Positions 41,619-51,496 of a DNA stretch of 64,000 bases are shown here, piece by piece (within the stretch, counting starts at the first letter, position 1; each line of letters opens with the position of its first letter). The position numbers and the translations under genes are program-made. The stretch comes from an alpha proteobacterium AAP38 (GTDB lineage Bacteria; Pseudomonadota; Alphaproteobacteria; Azospirillales; Azospirillaceae), in NCBI GenBank assembly GCA_001296005.1, contig LJHR01000008.1, forward strand, positions 1-64,000. Direction: 5' to 3'. The notes under the pieces are model-generated. The model was not told the DNA's origin and did not search any database. It saw only the letters and a program-made list of their open reading frames with translations.

Positions 41619-43193
41619 ATGCGCCGTCTGGCCCGCTCGCTTTTGCTCTCCTCCCTGGTCCTGCTGCCCCTGATCACCCCCGTCAACGCCATGGCGGAAA
41701 CTGTGTTTCGTCGCGGCATCGGGTCGGCCCCCGGCACCATTGATCCGGGCAAGGCCGATCTGCACCCCGAATCCATCGTCATTTACGATCTGTATGAAGG
41801 GCTGCTGACGCCGGGGCAGGATGGCAAGCCCATCGCGGGGGCCGCCGCCAGTTGGGAAATCAGCCCCGATGGCAAGACCTACACATTCAGCCTGCGCCCC
41901 GACGGCCGCTGGTCGGACGGGTCGAAGGTCACGGCCAAGGATTTCGTTTATGCTTGGCGCCGTCTGGCCAGCCCGCAGCAGGCCTCTCCCTACGCCTACT
42001 ATGTCTGGCCCATCGTCAACGGCAAGGAAGTGACGGGGGGAACCAAACCGCCGACCGAGCTGGGGGTGGAGGCGGTGGGCGACCTGATGTTCCGCGTGAA
42101 GCTGACCGAACCCGCCGCCTATTTCCTGGGTCAGGTGGCGCATCAGTCGATGTCGCCGGTGAAGGAGGGAACCACCCCCGGACAGGTGGGCAATGGCGCC
42201 TACAAACTGGCGGAGATGGTGCCGCAGACGCACCTGAAGCTGGTGAAGAACCCGTATTTCCGCGATGCCGCCAATGTGAAGATCGACACCGTCATGCATA
42301 TCGTGACGGAGAATGTGGATACCGAACTGAAGCGGTATCGCGCGGGTGAGTTGGATGTGACCTACACCCTGCCCGTCACGGCGGTGGATTGGGCGCGCAA
42401 GGAGGCGGCAGTCGATTACACGCCCACCCCCACCTATTCCACCTTCTTCCTGGCTCTGAACCTGACGCATGAGCCGTGGAAGTCGGCGCCCAAGCTGCGT
42501 CAGGCCCTGTCCATGGCCATCGACCGCGAGATCATCGTGAACAAGGTGCTGAACGGTGACTTGCGTCCGGCCTACAGCTTCACCCCACCCGGCAAGGTGG
42601 CGGGGTATGAGCCGCCGCGCCCCGCCTGGGCCGCGCTGTCGCAGAAGGAACGCGATGAACAGGCGAAGAAGCTGCTGATCGAGGCCGGATACGGGCCGGC
42701 GGGCAAGCCCCTACCGCCCGTTGAAATCCTGCTGACCCAGAATGAAAACAACAAGCGCGTGATGGTCGCCGTGGCCGCCATGTGGAAGCAGAAGCTGGGC
42801 GTGGAAGTGGTGATGAACAACCAGGAATTCCGTGTCGTCTCCTCCATCGGCAATCAGAAGACCTATAAAGACGCGCTTTATTACGGCTGGATCGGCGATT
42901 TCCCCGACCCGATCAATTTTCTGAAACTGCTGCGCAGCGACGTGGCCCAGCAGAACTATCCCGCCTATCAGAACAAGGCGTACGATGCCCTGCTGGACAA
43001 GGCCAATGCCAGCCTGGACCCGGCGGAACGCATTGCCCTGCTGGGACAGGCAGAAGCGCTGTATCAGGCGGATACGCCCCTGATCCCCATCATGCACAAT
43101 ACCCGCCGCCGTCTGGTCAATCCGCGCGTCACCGGCTGGACCAAGGCGCCGCTGGACCAGAACCCGACCCGGTTCCTGGACATCAAGGGCTGA
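41619..43193 (+). CDS. Oligopeptide-binding protein, SBP_bac_5 family (copy 1)
   Basis: Periplasmic peptide-binding protein of 524 residues with a signal peptide ending near ALA-MAE. Family blocks are GSAPGTIDPGKAD, YDLYEGLLTP, WSDGSKVTAKDFVYAWRRL and LNLTHEPWKSAPKLRQALS. It would deliver peptides to an Opp-type transporter or take part in murein peptide recycling. No permease or ATPase gene lies adjacent. It is about half identical by eye to the next gene, so the two form a tandem duplication. Confidence 0.9.
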   Translation: MRRLARSLLLSSLVLLPLITPVNAMAETVFRRGIGSAPGTIDPGKADLHPESIVIYDLYEGLLTPGQDGKPIAGAAASWEISPDGKTYTFSLRPDGRWSDGSKVTAKDFVYAWRRLASPQQASPYAYYVWPIVNGKEVTGGTKPPTELGVEAVGDLMFRVKLTEPAAYFLGQVAHQSMSPVKEGTTPGQVGNGAYKLAEMVPQTHLKLVKNPYFRDAANVKIDTVMHIVTENVDTELKRYRAGELDVTYTLPVTAVDWARKEAAVDYTPTPTYSTFFLALNLTHEPWKSAPKLRQALSMAIDREIIVNKVLNGDLRPAYSFTPPGKVAGYEPPRPAWAALSQKERDEQAKKLLIEAGYGPAGKPLPPVEILLTQNENNKRVMVAVAAMWKQKLGVEVVMNNQEFRVVSSIGNQKTYKDALYYGWIGDFPDPINFLKLLRSDVAQQNYPAYQNKAYDALLDKANASLDPAERIALLGQAEALYQADTPLIPIMHNTRRRLVNPRVTGWTKAPLDQNPTRFLDIKG

Positions 43194-43239
43194 GCCCTTC
43201 GCCTTCCGCCGTCATTTCTTGCCTGCTGGACCATTCTCC

Positions 43240-44844
43240 ATGAAAAGCTTCCGCCTTCTGCCGCTGCTGGCCCTGGCCGCCCTGGCACCCCTGACGCTGT
43301 CCCCCGCCGCACAGGCCGAAATGGTCTATCGCCGGGGTACCGGCGCCACGCCCGACACGCTGGACCCGACCAAGTCGGAGCTGCAGCCCGCCGCCCGCAT
43401 CATCTATGACCTGTTCGAGGGGCTGTATACGCTGGATGCCAAGGGCCAGGGACGCCGCGCGGTGGCGGAAAGCGAAAGCGTCAGCGCAGATGGCCGGGTC
43501 TATACCTTCACGCTGCGCGCCGATGCCAAATGGTCGGACGGGACGGCGGTGACGGCGGCGGATTTCGTCTATTCCTGGCGCCGGCTGGCCGACCCCAAAC
43601 ATGCCTCCCCCTACGCCTATTTCGTCTGGCCGCTGGCCAATGGGCAGGCGGTGACGGTGGGCAAGATGCCGACCGACAAGCTGGGCGTGGAAGCGGTGGA
43701 TGCCCGTACCCTGAAGGTCACGCTGGAACGGCCCACGGGCTACTTCCTGGCCTCGTTGCAGCATGTGGCCATGGCGCCGGTGCAGAAGGCCAATATCGAC
43801 AAGTTCGGGGAGAATTTCACCAGCCCCGGCAACCTTGTCTCCAACGGTGCCTACACGCTGGCAGAATATCTGCCGCAGTCGCATATCAAGACGGTGAAGA
43901 ACCCGTTCTATTACGACGCGGCCAAGGTCAAGATCAACACCGTCTTCTCCTACCCGATCGACAATCAGGATACGGAATTCAAGAAGTTCCGGGCGGGGGA
44001 GCTGCTGGTCACCGACACGCTGCCCAATCCGCAGATCAATTTCGCTAAGGAAAACTTGCCGGCGGCGTACCGGACGGGGCAGACCTATTCCACCTATTAC
44101 CTGTCCTTCAATCTGAAGAACGAGCCCTGGAAGTCATCGCCCAAGCTGCGCGCCGCCCTGAACCTGGCCGTGGACCGGGAGGTTCTGGCCGAGAAGGTGG
44201 TGGGGGGCGGTGAGAAGCCGGCCTATACCTTCACCCCGCCCGGCAATGTCGGCGGGTATGAGCCGCCGCGCCCCGATTGGGCGGCACAGACCCAGGCGCA
44301 GCGCGATGAACTGGCCAGGAAGCTGTTTGCCGAAGCCGGGTATGGGCCGGGGGGCAAGGAACTGCCCGAGATCGAGATCCTGCATTACACCAACGACAAT
44401 GCCCGCAAAGTGGTAGTGGCCGTCGCTGCCATGTGGCGGCAGAAGCTGGGTGTGAAAACCCGGCTGAACAATCAGGAATTCCGCGTGGTGGCCAATATCG
44501 GCAACCAGAAATCCTACCCGGACATCATGTATTACGCCTGGATCGGCGACTATCCGGATGCCAATTCCTTCCTGCAACTGTTCCGCAGCGACGTGGAGCA
44601 GCAGAACCTGCCCGGATACAAGGACCCGGCCTATGACAGGCTGCTGGACGAAGCCAATGCCAGCACCGACCCGGCCCGGCGCATCGCCCTGCTGAAACAG
44701 GCAGAGACGCTGGCGTTGGCATCCAACAGCATCGTGCCGCTGACCCACAATACCCGCCGCCGGCTGGTCGATCCGCGTATCAAGGGCTGGACCCCCAACC
44801 CGCTGGATTTCAACCTGTCGCAATATCTGGAGGTGGCACCGTGA
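43240..44844 (+). CDS. Oligopeptide-binding protein, SBP_bac_5 family (copy 2)
   Basis: Periplasmic peptide-binding protein of 534 residues, paralog of the gene before it. The signal peptide is LLPLLALAALAPLTLSPAAQA. Shared blocks include GTGATPDTLDPTKSELQP, YDLFEGLYTLD and WSDGTAVTAADFVYSWRRL. ATG 43240 was preferred to TTG 43219, since it puts the signal peptide at the N-terminus. It is 46 bases after copy 1 and probably co-transcribed with it. The ligand range may differ between the copies. Confidence 0.9.
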   Translation: MKSFRLLPLLALAALAPLTLSPAAQAEMVYRRGTGATPDTLDPTKSELQPAARIIYDLFEGLYTLDAKGQGRRAVAESESVSADGRVYTFTLRADAKWSDGTAVTAADFVYSWRRLADPKHASPYAYFVWPLANGQAVTVGKMPTDKLGVEAVDARTLKVTLERPTGYFLASLQHVAMAPVQKANIDKFGENFTSPGNLVSNGAYTLAEYLPQSHIKTVKNPFYYDAAKVKINTVFSYPIDNQDTEFKKFRAGELLVTDTLPNPQINFAKENLPAAYRTGQTYSTYYLSFNLKNEPWKSSPKLRAALNLAVDREVLAEKVVGGGEKPAYTFTPPGNVGGYEPPRPDWAAQTQAQRDELARKLFAEAGYGPGGKELPEIEILHYTNDNARKVVVAVAAMWRQKLGVKTRLNNQEFRVVANIGNQKSYPDIMYYAWIGDYPDANSFLQLFRSDVEQQNLPGYKDPAYDRLLDEANASTDPARRIALLKQAETLALASNSIVPLTHNTRRRLVDPRIKGWTPNPLDFNLSQYLEVAP

Positions 44845-44912
44845 GCGCCTTGCCGCCGCCATCATCATCCCCTATCGTCGGCGCAAACATTCCCCTGGTG
44901 GAGATCACATCC

Positions 44913-45554
44913 GTGAGCGGTTCTGACTTTTCCCGTCGCCACATCCTGGCCGCCGGTGCCGCCCTGTCCCTGGCGCCCGCCCTGCCCGCGCTGGGTCAGG
45001 CAGCCCCCGCCATCGACGTGAAGGCCGCGACGGCGGACATCGTCTATGGCAACCCGAACGCCAAGGTGACGGTGGTCGAATATGCCTCGCTCGCCTGCTC
45101 GCACTGCGCGCATTTCGAGAAGGAGATGTTCCCCACCTTCAAGAAGGAATTCATCGACACGGGCGAAGTGAAGCTGATCTTCCGCGACTACCCGCTGAAC
45201 GGTCCGGGCCTGCGCGCCCATATGCTGATGCGCTGTGCCGGCGGGGCCAAGACCCAGGCGCTGAAGACCGCCATCTTCAACAGCCAGGCCACCTGGCTGA
45301 ACCAGAACTTCCTGGCCAACCTGGCCAATATCGGCAAGCTGGCCGGCGTGTCGCAGGCGCAGTTCGATGCCTGCATGGCGACCAAGCCGCTGGAAGATTT
45401 CATCATCAAGAGCCAGTACACGGCCCAGCAGGAACATCAGGTCAATTCCACACCGACCTTCATCGTGAATGACGAATATGTGATCGCCGGCGCCTATCTG
45501 GACCAGTTGACCGACGCCGTGGTCAAGGCCGGCGCCAAGCGCAAGGCGTCGTAA
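44913..45554 (+). CDS. DsbA family thiol:disulfide oxidoreductase
   Basis: Periplasmic thioredoxin-fold protein of about 213 residues. The twin-arginine-like signal SRRHILAAG is followed by a hydrophobic stretch. The active site is CSHC in EYASLACSHCAHFEKE, and the cis-Pro loop is NSTPTFIVNDEYVI. It resembles the DsbA/BdbD-type proteins found next to smc in many alphaproteobacteria. GTG 44913 was chosen because it starts just before the signal; the ORF is open from GTG 44841, which overlaps the previous stop. Oxidant or isomerase role is open. Confidence 0.85.
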   Translation: MSGSDFSRRHILAAGAALSLAPALPALGQAAPAIDVKAATADIVYGNPNAKVTVVEYASLACSHCAHFEKEMFPTFKKEFIDTGEVKLIFRDYPLNGPGLRAHMLMRCAGGAKTQALKTAIFNSQATWLNQNFLANLANIGKLAGVSQAQFDACMATKPLEDFIIKSQYTAQQEHQVNSTPTFIVNDEYVIAGAYLDQLTDAVVKAGAKRKAS

Positions 45555-45601
45555 GCCATGTGGGGGCGGGTCAAACCGCCTCCGCGTTTTGATCGCTCGT
45601 C

Positions 45602-46411
45602 ATGACCAATCCCCTGCCCCTTTCCCCCGATGCCATCGCCGCCGATCTTGCCCGGTTGGGCATCGCGGCGGGCGATCTGGTCATGGTGCATGCCGCCTGC
45701 CGCGCGGTGGGGCCTGTCATGGGCGGGCCGGATGGAATCATCGCGGGCCTGCGCCGCGCCGTGGGGCCGGATGGTACCATCATGGCCTATCTGGATTGGG
45801 AAGCGGCCTGGGAGGATTTTATCGATGCGGACGGGCGGGTACCCGGTGTCTGGCGCCCGCATGTCGTGCCCTTTGATCCCGCCCGCACCCGCGCCGCACG
45901 CGACAATGGCGCGCTGCCGGAATTCCTGCGCACCACGCCGGGGGCGCTGCGCAGCCTGAACCCCGGTGCCTCCGTAACGGCAATCGGCCCGCTGGCCGAT
46001 GCCATGACCCGCGACCACCCGCTGAATTACGGTTATGGCCCCGGATCGCCGTTGGCCCGGCTGGTGGAACGGGGTGGCAAGGTGCTGATGCTGGGGGCGC
46101 CATGGGACACGATGACCCTGCTGCACCATGCCGAACATCTGGCCCGGCTGCCCGACAAGACGATCATCCGTCGGGAAATACCGTTCGCCCGCCCCGATGG
46201 CGGCATCGACTGGCGCTGGATGGAGGAGTTTGACACCAGCGAGCCGGTATGCGACCGGCTACCGGAGAATTTCATCGAGCAGATCGTAACCGATTATCTT
46301 GCCACCGGCGCCGGGCGGCGGGATATGGTGGGGGCGGCACCGTCGATCCTGGTGGATGCGGCGGATATCCTGCCCTTTGCCATCAAATGGCTTGAACGCA
46401 CCGCCAGTTAA
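45602..46411 (+). CDS. AAC(3)-like aminoglycoside N-acetyltransferase
   Basis: Protein of 269 residues of the Antibiotic_NAT family. Conserved parts are DLVMVHAACRAVGPVMGG, GTIMAYLDWEAAWED, RSLNPGASVTAIGPLAD, HPLNYGYGPGSPLARLV and GAPWDTMTLLHHAEHLA, with the catalytic His in the last. These enzymes acetylate the 3-amino group of 2-deoxystreptamine aminoglycosides; chromosomal homologs may have other acceptors. Base composition matches its neighbours, and no mobile element is near. It sits between dsbA and smc on the same strand. Confidence 0.85.
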   Translation: MTNPLPLSPDAIAADLARLGIAAGDLVMVHAACRAVGPVMGGPDGIIAGLRRAVGPDGTIMAYLDWEAAWEDFIDADGRVPGVWRPHVVPFDPARTRAARDNGALPEFLRTTPGALRSLNPGASVTAIGPLADAMTRDHPLNYGYGPGSPLARLVERGGKVLMLGAPWDTMTLLHHAEHLARLPDKTIIRREIPFARPDGGIDWRWMEEFDTSEPVCDRLPENFIEQIVTDYLATGAGRRDMVGAAPSILVDAADILPFAIKWLERTAS

Positions 46412-46456
46412 GCCTACCCATCGCGCCCTTCCCCGCTACCGACCCACCGGCCGCCC

Positions 46457-49400
46457 GTGCATTTCGCGAAACTCCGTCTTTCCGGCTTCAAATCCTTCGT
46501 CGATCAGACAGAGCTGCTGATCGAGCCGGGGATGACGGGCGTTGTCGGCCCCAATGGCTGCGGCAAGTCCAACCTGCTGGAGGCGCTGCGCTGGGCCATG
46601 GGCGAAACCTCGGCCAAGCGCATGCGGGGCGAGGATATGGACGATGTCATCTTTGGCGGCACGGCCACCCGGCCCGCCCGCAATATCTGCGAGGTGACGA
46701 TGGTGCTGGGCAACGATGCCCGCACCGCCCCCCCGCCCTTCACCGATGCTGAAGAGTTGGAGATCACGCGCCGGCTGGAACGCGGGTCGGGGTCGGATTA
46801 CCGCATCAATGGCAAGCTGGTGCGCGCCCGCGACGTGCAGATTCTGTTCGCTGACCATTCATCGGGCGCCAACAGCCCGTCCATGGTCAGCCAGGGCCGC
46901 GTCGGCGCCCTGATCAACGCCAAGCCCGGTGACCGCCGGCAATTGCTGGAGGAAGCGGCGGGGATCAGCGGCCTGCATGCGAGGCGGCATGAGGCGGAAT
47001 TGCGCCTGCGTGCGGCGGAAACCAACCTGACGCGGCTGGAGGATGTGCTGGCCGCCATGGATGGGCAGTTGCAGGGTCTGCGTAAGCAAGCCCGTCAGGC
47101 CCAGCGCTACCGGCAGGTACAGGACCATATCCGCCGGGCCGAGGCGCAGCTGCTGCACCAGCGCTGGCAGGAGGCCAACCGCCTGCTGGACCGCGCCCGC
47201 GACGGCCACGCCGCCGCCGATAATGCCGTGCGCGACCAGATGCTGGCCGTCAGCAGCACCGCCACCGCCCGCGATGAGGCGGCAGCGACACTGCCCCCCC
47301 TGCGGCAGGAGGATGCCGCCGCCGGTGCCGCGTTGCAGCGCCTGATCGTGGCGCGCGAACAGCTTGACGCCGAAGAGGCACGGGTCAAGGAGGCGCATGG
47401 CGCCATGCAGCGCCGTCTGGCCCAACTGGCCACCGACCTTGCCCGCGAACGCGCGCTCGCCGCCGATGCCGACAGCGCCGCCGCCCGTCTGGCCGAGGAA
47501 CGAGCCAGCCTGCTGGACGCGCAGGGCGAGGAGGCGATGGAGCTGGAAGCCGCCGAAGAGGCGCTGCTGACAGCCCACGACGCAGTGGAGGTCGGGGAAC
47601 GCGACCTGTCCCGTGCCCTGGAAAAATCCGCTGCCGAGGAAGCGGCCCGCAGCGCCGCCGGCAACCGCCTGCGCGACGCACAGGCGCGGCTGGGCACCCT
47701 GGAAAGACGGTTGTCGGAACAGACGGCACAGTTGGCGAGCCTGGACAGCCAGATCAGCGATGATACCGCCCTGGAAGCGGCGGCAGAGGCGCTGGCCATG
47801 GCCGAGGAGCGGCTGGAACTGGCGCGCGAGGCCGCCGAGCAGGCGGAAATTTCCAAGCAGGCGGCGGACAGCGCCCTGGAACAGGCCCGCAGCGACGGGC
47901 AGACCAGCATGGCGGCGGCGCGCATGGCCCTGTCACAGGCAGAGGCGCGGGATACGCAGCTGCGCGCCGAACGCGATGGCTTGCGGGCCCTTCTAAACCT
48001 GGAAGAAGAAGACCTGTTCCCGCCGCTGATCGATGCCGTCACGGTAGCCGCCGGCTATGAACAGGCGCTGGCCGCAGCATTGGGTGACGATCTGACGGCC
48101 CCGCTGGACGAGGCGGCGGCCCGGCATTGGCGTACCCTGCCGCCGCTGGACATCACCGCCCCCCTGCCGGCGGGGGTGGAACCGCTGTCGGCACAGGTGA
48201 AGGCACCGGCGGAGATGGCGCGCTGCCTGTCACATATCGGGCTGGTGGCCGATGCCGCGACCGCCCGGCGGCTGGCCCCCACCCTGTCGCCGGGGCAAAT
48301 CCTGGTCAGCCGCGATGGCGGGGCCTGGCGCTGGGACGGGTTGACCACAACGCCGGGTGCGCCCACGGCAGCGGCCATCCGCCTGACCCAGCGCAACCGG
48401 CTGGCCGAGATCGAAACCGCCCTAACCCAAGCCGACGCCGACCTGTCCGCCGCGCGCAAGGCCCATGGGGATGCCAGTGCCGCCGCCGATGCCGCCATCC
48501 TGACGGCGCGGCGGGCGAATGAGGCAGCTCAGGCCGGCGACCGGCAAGCCCGAGAGGGCGTGCGCCACGCATTCACCGCCGTCGATCAGGCCCGCAGCGC
48601 CCAGTCGCGGCTGGTCAGCGAGGCCGCCGCCGCGCGGTCCAAGCGCGACGCCATGGTGCAGTCCCTTGACCTGCTGAGCAGCGACAAGGCCGAGGCGGCA
48701 ACGCTGGTGGCCGAGGCGCAGGCAGCCCTGGACGACCTGCCCGACCCGACCCTGTCACGCATGGCGGTGGCCGATGCGCGCGGCCATCTGGCCGAACAGC
48801 GCGGGCATCTTTCGGGGGCACAGGCTGCGGTGGACCGGGTGAAGCGCGACGCCGAACAGCGCCGCCGCCGCCTGTCCAGCCTGGAAGCCGAAGAGCTGTC
48901 CTGGAAGGTCCGTGTCGAGGGGGCGGCCAGCCGCCTGTCGGAACTGACCGAGCGCGCCGAGGAAGGGCGGGCGGAGCTGGAGGCGCTGAGCGAACGCCCC
49001 TTGGAGATCGCGGCGGAGCGGGAGAGTTTGCGCGGCCATATCGCCACCGCCGAACGCCGCCGCCGCCAGACGGGCGATGCCCTGGCTGAGGCGGAAACAG
49101 CCCAGACCCAGGCCGAACAGGCCGTGCGCAAGGCGGAAAGCGCCCTGGCCGACGCGCGCGAGGCCCGCGCCCATGCCGAGGCGGCGGTGGCACAATCGCT
49201 GAACGCCCTGGCCGGTCTGGTGGAACGTATCCGCGAGAAGCTGGATTGCGAGCCGGGGGAGGTTCTGTCCGCCGCCGGTATCGACCCGGATGATGAAATG
49301 CCGCCGCCATCACAGCTGGAACAGCGGCTGTCGCGCCTGCTGGAGGACCGGGAACGCATCGGCCCCGTCAATCTGCGGGCCGAGGTCGAACTGGCCCAGA

Positions 49401-49981
49401 TGGAGGCGGAGACCGTCAAGCTGACCGGCGAACGCGACGACCTGACGGCCGCCATCGCCCGCCTGCGCCAGGGGATCGGGGCCATCAATCGCGAGGCGCG
49501 GGAAAAGCTGCTGGCCAGTTTCGATCTGGTGGACGGGCATTTCCAGCGCCTGTTCACGAAGCTGTTCGGCGGCGGGTCGGCGCATCTGAAACTGACCGAA
49601 TCGGATGATCCGCTGGATGCGGGGCTGGAGATCTATGCCAGCCCGCCGGGCAAGAAATTACAGGTCCTGTCCCTGCTGTCGGGTGGGGAACAGGCGCTGA
49701 CGGCCCTGTCACTGCTGTTCGCGGTGTTCTTGTGCAATCCCGCCCCCATCTGCGTGCTGGACGAGGTGGACGCACCGTTGGACGAGGCGAATGTCGGCCG
49801 CTTCTGCGACATGGTGGAGGAAATGGCGGCCAGCGGGGCCACCCGTTTCCTGATCGTCACCCACCACCGCCTGACCATGGCCCGCATGCACCGGCTTTTC
49901 GGTGTGACCATGATGGAACGCGGAGTCAGTCAGCTGGTCAGCGTCGATCTGGCCCGCGCGGCGGAAATGGTGGATGCCTGA
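46457..49981 (+). CDS. smc: Chromosome segregation ATPase SMC
   Basis: SMC protein of 1174 residues that organises the chromosome with ScpA and ScpB. Walker A is GPNGCGKSN (residues 31-39). The ABC signature LSGGEQALTALSLLF and Walker B ICVLDEVDAPLDEAN are near the C-terminus. Long coiled coils flank a hinge near residues 510-640. The start is GTG 46457 (MHFAKLRLSGFKSF), with only a weak ribosome-binding site. It follows the aac(3)-like gene by 45 bases. Confidence 0.96.
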   Translation: MHFAKLRLSGFKSFVDQTELLIEPGMTGVVGPNGCGKSNLLEALRWAMGETSAKRMRGEDMDDVIFGGTATRPARNICEVTMVLGNDARTAPPPFTDAEELEITRRLERGSGSDYRINGKLVRARDVQILFADHSSGANSPSMVSQGRVGALINAKPGDRRQLLEEAAGISGLHARRHEAELRLRAAETNLTRLEDVLAAMDGQLQGLRKQARQAQRYRQVQDHIRRAEAQLLHQRWQEANRLLDRARDGHAAADNAVRDQMLAVSSTATARDEAAATLPPLRQEDAAAGAALQRLIVAREQLDAEEARVKEAHGAMQRRLAQLATDLARERALAADADSAAARLAEERASLLDAQGEEAMELEAAEEALLTAHDAVEVGERDLSRALEKSAAEEAARSAAGNRLRDAQARLGTLERRLSEQTAQLASLDSQISDDTALEAAAEALAMAEERLELAREAAEQAEISKQAADSALEQARSDGQTSMAAARMALSQAEARDTQLRAERDGLRALLNLEEEDLFPPLIDAVTVAAGYEQALAAALGDDLTAPLDEAAARHWRTLPPLDITAPLPAGVEPLSAQVKAPAEMARCLSHIGLVADAATARRLAPTLSPGQILVSRDGGAWRWDGLTTTPGAPTAAAIRLTQRNRLAEIETALTQADADLSAARKAHGDASAAADAAILTARRANEAAQAGDRQAREGVRHAFTAVDQARSAQSRLVSEAAAARSKRDAMVQSLDLLSSDKAEAATLVAEAQAALDDLPDPTLSRMAVADARGHLAEQRGHLSGAQAAVDRVKRDAEQRRRRLSSLEAEELSWKVRVEGAASRLSELTERAEEGRAELEALSERPLEIAAERESLRGHIATAERRRRQTGDALAEAETAQTQAEQAVRKAESALADAREARAHAEAAVAQSLNALAGLVERIREKLDCEPGEVLSAAGIDPDDEMPPPSQLEQRLSRLLEDRERIGPVNLRAEVELAQMEAETVKLTGERDDLTAAIARLRQGIGAINREAREKLLASFDLVDGHFQRLFTKLFGGGSAHLKLTESDDPLDAGLEIYASPPGKKLQVLSLLSGGEQALTALSLLFAVFLCNPAPICVLDEVDAPLDEANVGRFCDMVEEMAASGATRFLIVTHHRLTMARMHRLFGVTMMERGVSQLVSVDLARAAEMVDA

Positions 49982-50085
49982 CGCTCATGCTACCACCCCC
50001 TTCCATTCCGCCCCGCCATCCGTGCTATGGTTCGGCCCACAATCCAACGCGCCCCGAAAACGGGGACATATAGCCGGACATCTCC

Positions 50086-50721
50086 ATGGAAGCCTGGTCC
50101 GAATATTCACGGTTCCTGATTGCGCTTTTCGCCATCCTGACCCCGTTTGCCGCCATTCCGATATTCCTGGGCATGACGGAGGGGCGCGGCGCCAAGGAAC
50201 GTAACTCCATCGCCCTTTCCGCCGTCATGACGGTGGCGACGGTTCTGGTCAGTTCCGTCTTTCTGGGCGATGCGATCCTGACGGTGCTGGGGACCAGCCT
50301 GGCCAGTTTCCGGGTGGGCGGCGGTATCGTGCTGCTGCTGATCGCCCTGTCGCTGCTGAACGCCACCGTGTCGGGCGTGAAACAGACGCCGCAGGAAGCG
50401 GACGAGGCCGGCACGCGTCAGGCCATCGGCGTGGTGCCGCTGGGCCTGCCCCTGCTGGCCGGTCCCGGCTCCATCTCTGCCGTCATCATCGAGGCGCAGC
50501 GCGGCGTGGGCTGGGAGCACTATGCGGTGCTGGTCGGCTGCATCCTGGCGGTCTGCGTCTTCCTGCTACTGACCCTGCGTCTGGCCGTACCCATTGGCAA
50601 CAAGCTGGGCCAGACCGGCCTGAACATCATGAACCGCCTGACTGGCCTGCTGCTGGCCGCGGTCGCGGTGGAGATCATCGCCGCCGGCCTGCGGGCCCTG
50701 TTCCCCGGCTGGATGACGTAA
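50086..50721 (+). CDS. MarC family integral membrane protein
   Basis: Inner-membrane protein of 211 residues with six helices. LFAILTPFAAIPIFLGMTEG and IGVVPLGLPLLAGPGSISAVI are MarC signatures; the last resembles the NAAT amino-acid channel group. Function is unsettled; the earlier link to multiple antibiotic resistance was not confirmed. It lies 104 bases after smc, with its own start and no obvious partner. Confidence 0.88.
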   Translation: MEAWSEYSRFLIALFAILTPFAAIPIFLGMTEGRGAKERNSIALSAVMTVATVLVSSVFLGDAILTVLGTSLASFRVGGGIVLLLIALSLLNATVSGVKQTPQEADEAGTRQAIGVVPLGLPLLAGPGSISAVIIEAQRGVGWEHYAVLVGCILAVCVFLLLTLRLAVPIGNKLGQTGLNIMNRLTGLLLAAVAVEIIAAGLRALFPGWMT

Positions 50722-50729
50722 GACGGTAC

Positions 50730-50770
50730 CTTCTCCCTCCCAGGCCCGAACGGCGGGAGGGAGGGAGAAG
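50730..50770. terminator. Hairpin between marC and grpE
   Basis: CTTCTCCCTCCC (50730-50741) and GGGAGGGAGAAG (50759-50770) form a perfect 12-bp stem with a 17-base loop between two convergent genes. No strong T-run follows on either strand, so it may act as a weak bidirectional terminator. Confidence 0.55.
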
Positions 50771-50784
50771 AACCGGTACGTTTA

Positions 50785-51369
50785 TTACGCGCTGGTGTTC
50801 ACATGACCACCGACATCGCCCTTGGCGACGCCGACAATGGCTTCGCGCAGCAGGCGGCCATGGATCGTGTAGCCGGCCTGCAGCACCTGAACCACGGTGC
50901 CGGCGGGCTTACCGGTATTTTCGATCTCCATCATGATCTGATGGAAATTCGGATCGGCAGGGGTGCCCAGCGCCTCGACCTTGGCGATGCCGGCGCGGTC
51001 GAAGGCGGCGATCAACTGGCGTTCGGTCGCTTCAACACCGGTCAGCAGGTTGCCCACCGCCTGATTCTCGGCCCGCACATCCTCGCCCACCGCCTCCACG
51101 GCGCGGCGCAGATTGTCGGCCACGGCCAGCAGTTCCTTGGCGAACTTGGCGACGGCGTACTTGGCGGTGTCCTCGCGCTCACGCTCCGCCCGGCGGCGGA
51201 CATTCTCCGTCTCGGCCAGGGTGCGCAGCATCTGGTCCTTCAGGGACGCGACCTCCGCCTCCAATTGGGCGACGCGGGCCGCGGCCTCGGCACCGGCCTC
51301 GGTCGTGCCGGCCTGGGAGGCGGGCTCTGCACTGGGGTCGTTGTCGTGGGTGTTGATCGTGTCGGTCAT
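50785..51369 (-). CDS. grpE: Nucleotide exchange factor GrpE
   Basis: Co-chaperone of DnaK, 194 residues. It has an acidic N-terminus, a long helix (AAARVAQLEAEVASLKDQML) and the beta domain with GVEATERQLIAAFDRAGI and NFHQIMMEIENTGKPAGTVV. The start at 51369 gives the normal length. It follows hrcA on the same strand at 127 bases, a common heat-shock arrangement; dnaK is not in the window. Confidence 0.95.
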   Translation of the reverse strand: MTDTINTHDNDPSAEPASQAGTTEAGAEAAARVAQLEAEVASLKDQMLRTLAETENVRRRAEREREDTAKYAVAKFAKELLAVADNLRRAVEAVGEDVRAENQAVGNLLTGVEATERQLIAAFDRAGIAKVEALGTPADPNFHQIMMEIENTGKPAGTVVQVLQAGYTIHGRLLREAIVGVAKGDVGGHVNTSA

Positions 51370-51496
51370 CGCGGAACTTGCCCTTGGGAAATCTAGGGGG
51401 TGGGAAACAGCCCTCTGGTTTAGGCGGGATTGCGCCGCCTGTCGAGATGCCGTGACCCAGAAATAGGGTGCCATACCCCCAAACCGCAAGGGGAGG

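Noticed and set aside
44841-44912. Longer dsbA start at GTG 44841 overlapping the previous stop codon
   Set aside because: It would put 24 polar residues before an export signal; GTG 44913 has GGAG upstream and a normal signal layout. It remains a weaker alternative.
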